The translations under genes and the position numbers were made by a program. Positions 5,948 through 7,318 of a stretch of 7,318 bases of DNA are shown here, in pieces. The stretch covers positions 4,643-11,960 of the forward strand of contig DEPP01000131.1 in NCBI GenBank assembly GCA_002358835.1. The letters are read 5' to 3'. The notes below the pieces were generated by a model that saw only the letters and a program-made list of their open reading frames with translations, searched no databases and had not been told where the DNA came from. Position 1 is the stretch's first letter, and every line of letters starts with the position of its first letter. The DNA comes from Bacteroidales bacterium UBA3389. GTDB lineage: Bacteria > Bacteroidota > Bacteroidia > Bacteroidales > P3.

Positions 5948-5979
5948 GACTTATAGTTTCTTTGTAAGAAGCCTAAGTC
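5948..5979 (+). other. Stem-loop in the 5' leader of the surface-protein gene
   Basis: GACTTA (5948-5953) pairs with TAAGTC (5974-5979). Above a small asymmetric internal loop, G5956-C5972 and T5957-G5971 extend into TTCTT (5958-5962) pairing with AAGAA (5966-5970) around a 3-base loop. About 13 pairs are possible. It lies about ten bases after the predicted transcription start and 30 bases before the ATG, so it would sit near the 5' end of the mRNA. No T-run follows, so it is not a simple terminator. It could stabilise the mRNA or have no function. Confidence 0.5.
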
Positions 5980-6009
5980 TTTGATTGGTAATTAGTAAAA
6001 TGTTTAGAT

Positions 6010-7318
6010 ATGAAAAAAAGTTCACTTTTTGCAGTGCTGACTTTGTTGTTTGTAACGCAGATTTGTTTTGCTCAACAAGGTCCTACTTTATTGACTCACG
6101 CCGATTTTGAATCAGGTATACCTGCCGGTTGGACGGTATCTGATCAAAATAATGTGGTGATTTACAACAACCTTTCTGCAACAGGTAGTAAATCTGTCAG
6201 AATGATACCTAACTCAGGTGAAATTGTTATTACTTCTCCTGTGTTTCAAATTCCTGCAGGTTGTGCAACAAGGTTGGAGTTTAGTCATATACCGATTTTG
6301 AATAACCAAAGTGGTGGTAGAGTTGAAGTAAAGAAACCTAATGGAACTTGGGCTACACTGAACCTTCAAAATTCAGCAAATCCGAATTGTTACGACCCAA
6401 GTTATGGTTCAGGTGTTTTTGGGTTTGATGGTAGTTTTAAGAAAGTTTCTTATTGGGCAGGAAATACTAATATCCCGGTAGAAGAACTTGATAGTACTTA
6501 TTGGAGAAATGAAATATTTTATTTGTATTCGACACTGACAGCTTCGGCAACAGATGTTCAGATTAGATTTGTCGTTCCTGCATCGAGTGGGGCAGCTGCT
6601 AACTTTTCGGGATGGTTTATCGACGATGTGAGATTGTTTGTTGCCAATGTGGTTGGTGATGAAGTAAGAGTACCGCAGATACGAAGCGTTGTTAAAGCAC
6701 CGAATATAGAAAACTATCCGACGTGTAACGATGTGGTTGTTCAAATGCAGATAAGGGATGCCGGTGGAGCTATGGCGTCTACGGAAGATGCTGTTAAAAT
6801 AGAATTTCTTCAAACAGATGAAACCGGCGCAGAGGTACCTGGTTCTGTCAATATGACATTGGTTGATGCTGCAACCAATACATATGAAGGTCTTATACCA
6901 TTTAACGGATTCGGAGAAACAACTTTGTGGAGGGTAATAGCGACTGATATAATAGGAAATCAAGTGCGTTATCCTTATGTATATGGTACATATATCAAGT
7001 ATACGATTGTAAGACCATGTGAGTTGACACAGAAAATACGAGAAACACAAACATCTAATCAGGAACTTATGTTGCCGACAAATAAGTTGTCGTCAATGTT
7101 TCAAATGAGATATTCGGCAGAAGAACTTACGGAAGCAGGATTTTCGGCTGGTGAGATAGGTGGTTTGTATTATACACTTACTCAATCGAATGCAGGTTTC
7201 GGTATTCCGAATTTTAACGTTTATATAGGTAATATTGACCCTGATTGGGTTTTGGATCAACAATATCAATACCAAGCCTCCACATTGAAGCGTGTTTACA
7301 ATAGTCCGCTTTATAGTG
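6010..7318 (+). CDS. Large secreted multidomain surface protein, N-terminal part (runs off right edge)
   Basis: The frame stays open from ATG 6010 to the window end, giving 436 visible residues. The signal peptide is MKKSSLFAVLTLLFVTQICFA, cleaved before Q22. Residues about 27-211 form a jelly-roll-like module of the choice-of-anchor/MAM-like type. It starts with DFESGIPAGWTV (32-43) and ends in GWFIDDVRLFV (201-211), a frequent closing strand of such domains. Residues about 212-337 look like an Ig-like beta domain. From about 356 a third module begins. Its pattern MRYSAEELTEAG (366-377), GEIGGLYY (381-388) and FNVYIGN (402-408) resembles a repeated beta module of large Bacteroidota surface proteins. 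There the consensus is roughly 'Q-IYTAEEL...G.I..I.F...RN..IYLG'. Such proteins often carry a C-terminal type IX secretion signal, which here would lie outside the window. Adhesin or glycan-binding roles are possible but unproven. The gene has a full-consensus promoter and a structured leader. Confidence 0.85.
   Translation, partial: MKKSSLFAVLTLLFVTQICFAQQGPTLLTHADFESGIPAGWTVSDQNNVVIYNNLSATGSKSVRMIPNSGEIVITSPVFQIPAGCATRLEFSHIPILNNQSGGRVEVKKPNGTWATLNLQNSANPNCYDPSYGSGVFGFDGSFKKVSYWAGNTNIPVEELDSTYWRNEIFYLYSTLTASATDVQIRFVVPASSGAAANFSGWFIDDVRLFVANVVGDEVRVPQIRSVVKAPNIENYPTCNDVVVQMQIRDAGGAMASTEDAVKIEFLQTDETGAEVPGSVNMTLVDAATNTYEGLIPFNGFGETTLWRVIATDIIGNQVRYPYVYGTYIKYTIVRPCELTQKIRETQTSNQELMLPTNKLSSMFQMRYSAEELTEAGFSAGEIGGLYYTLTQSNAGFGIPNFNVYIGNIDPDWVLDQQYQYQASTLKRVYNSPLYS

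Noticed and set aside
6000..6110. An upstream ATG and 36-codon frame overlapping the start of the surface-protein gene
   Set aside because: It starts ten bases before the main ATG in another frame and encodes no recognisable peptide. The main frame begins with a proper signal peptide. Translational coupling is possible but nothing supports it.
6409..7050. A 213-codon open frame on the minus strand
   Set aside because: It lies fully inside the surface-protein gene on the opposite strand. Its product is rich in Cys, Ile, Ser and Arg with no recognisable motif, whereas the plus-strand frame has a signal peptide, domains and a promoter.

Overview
The window looks like chromosomal DNA from an AT-rich Bacteroidota, most likely Bacteroidales. 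Three observations support this. The promoter-like sites have the Bacteroidetes form TAnnTTTG, one of them with a TTTG box exactly 19 bp upstream. Several secreted proteins have signal peptides ending in (A/S)Q. The families present (DUF3109, BatA-like N-terminal domain protein, T9SS-cargo-like surface protein) are typical of the phylum. No mobile element, CRISPR array, tRNA or rRNA was seen.

Left block, 1-4013, all on the minus strand. Reading leftward: glnS (glutaminyl-tRNA synthetase), a small outer-membrane beta-barrel protein, cdd (cytidine deaminase), a CPBP-family intramembrane protease, and the first 85 residues of a BatA-domain membrane protein that runs off the left edge. The first four are separated by only 12, 13 and 9 bp, which suggests one transcript from the glnS promoter. 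The BatA-like gene lies 88 bp further on and may have its own weak promoter. The block mixes housekeeping functions (translation, pyrimidine salvage) with envelope proteins.

Middle, 4014-4758. A 92-bp divergent region carries two back-to-back TAnnTTTG boxes, one for glnS and one for a rightward gene encoding a cysteine-rich DUF3109 protein. A strong stem-loop with T-rich flanks on both sides then probably terminates transcription from both directions.

Right block, 4757-7318. Two small secreted proteins of unknown function form a minus-strand pair (166 aa, then 143 aa). The promoter-like box of the first sits so close to its ATG that the mRNA may be leaderless. A 235-bp divergent region separates this pair from a rightward gene running off the right edge. 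That gene encodes a secreted multidomain surface protein (436 residues visible) with a full-consensus promoter and a hairpin in its leader. The pair and the surface protein have no assigned function and are the least explained part of the window. A degenerate 21-bp repeat lies between the end of the 143-aa gene and the terminator, and it reads as a heptad-like peptide in the neighbouring frame.

No gene-free stretch exceeds 300 bp. I did not find convincing evidence for a wholly new multi-gene system.
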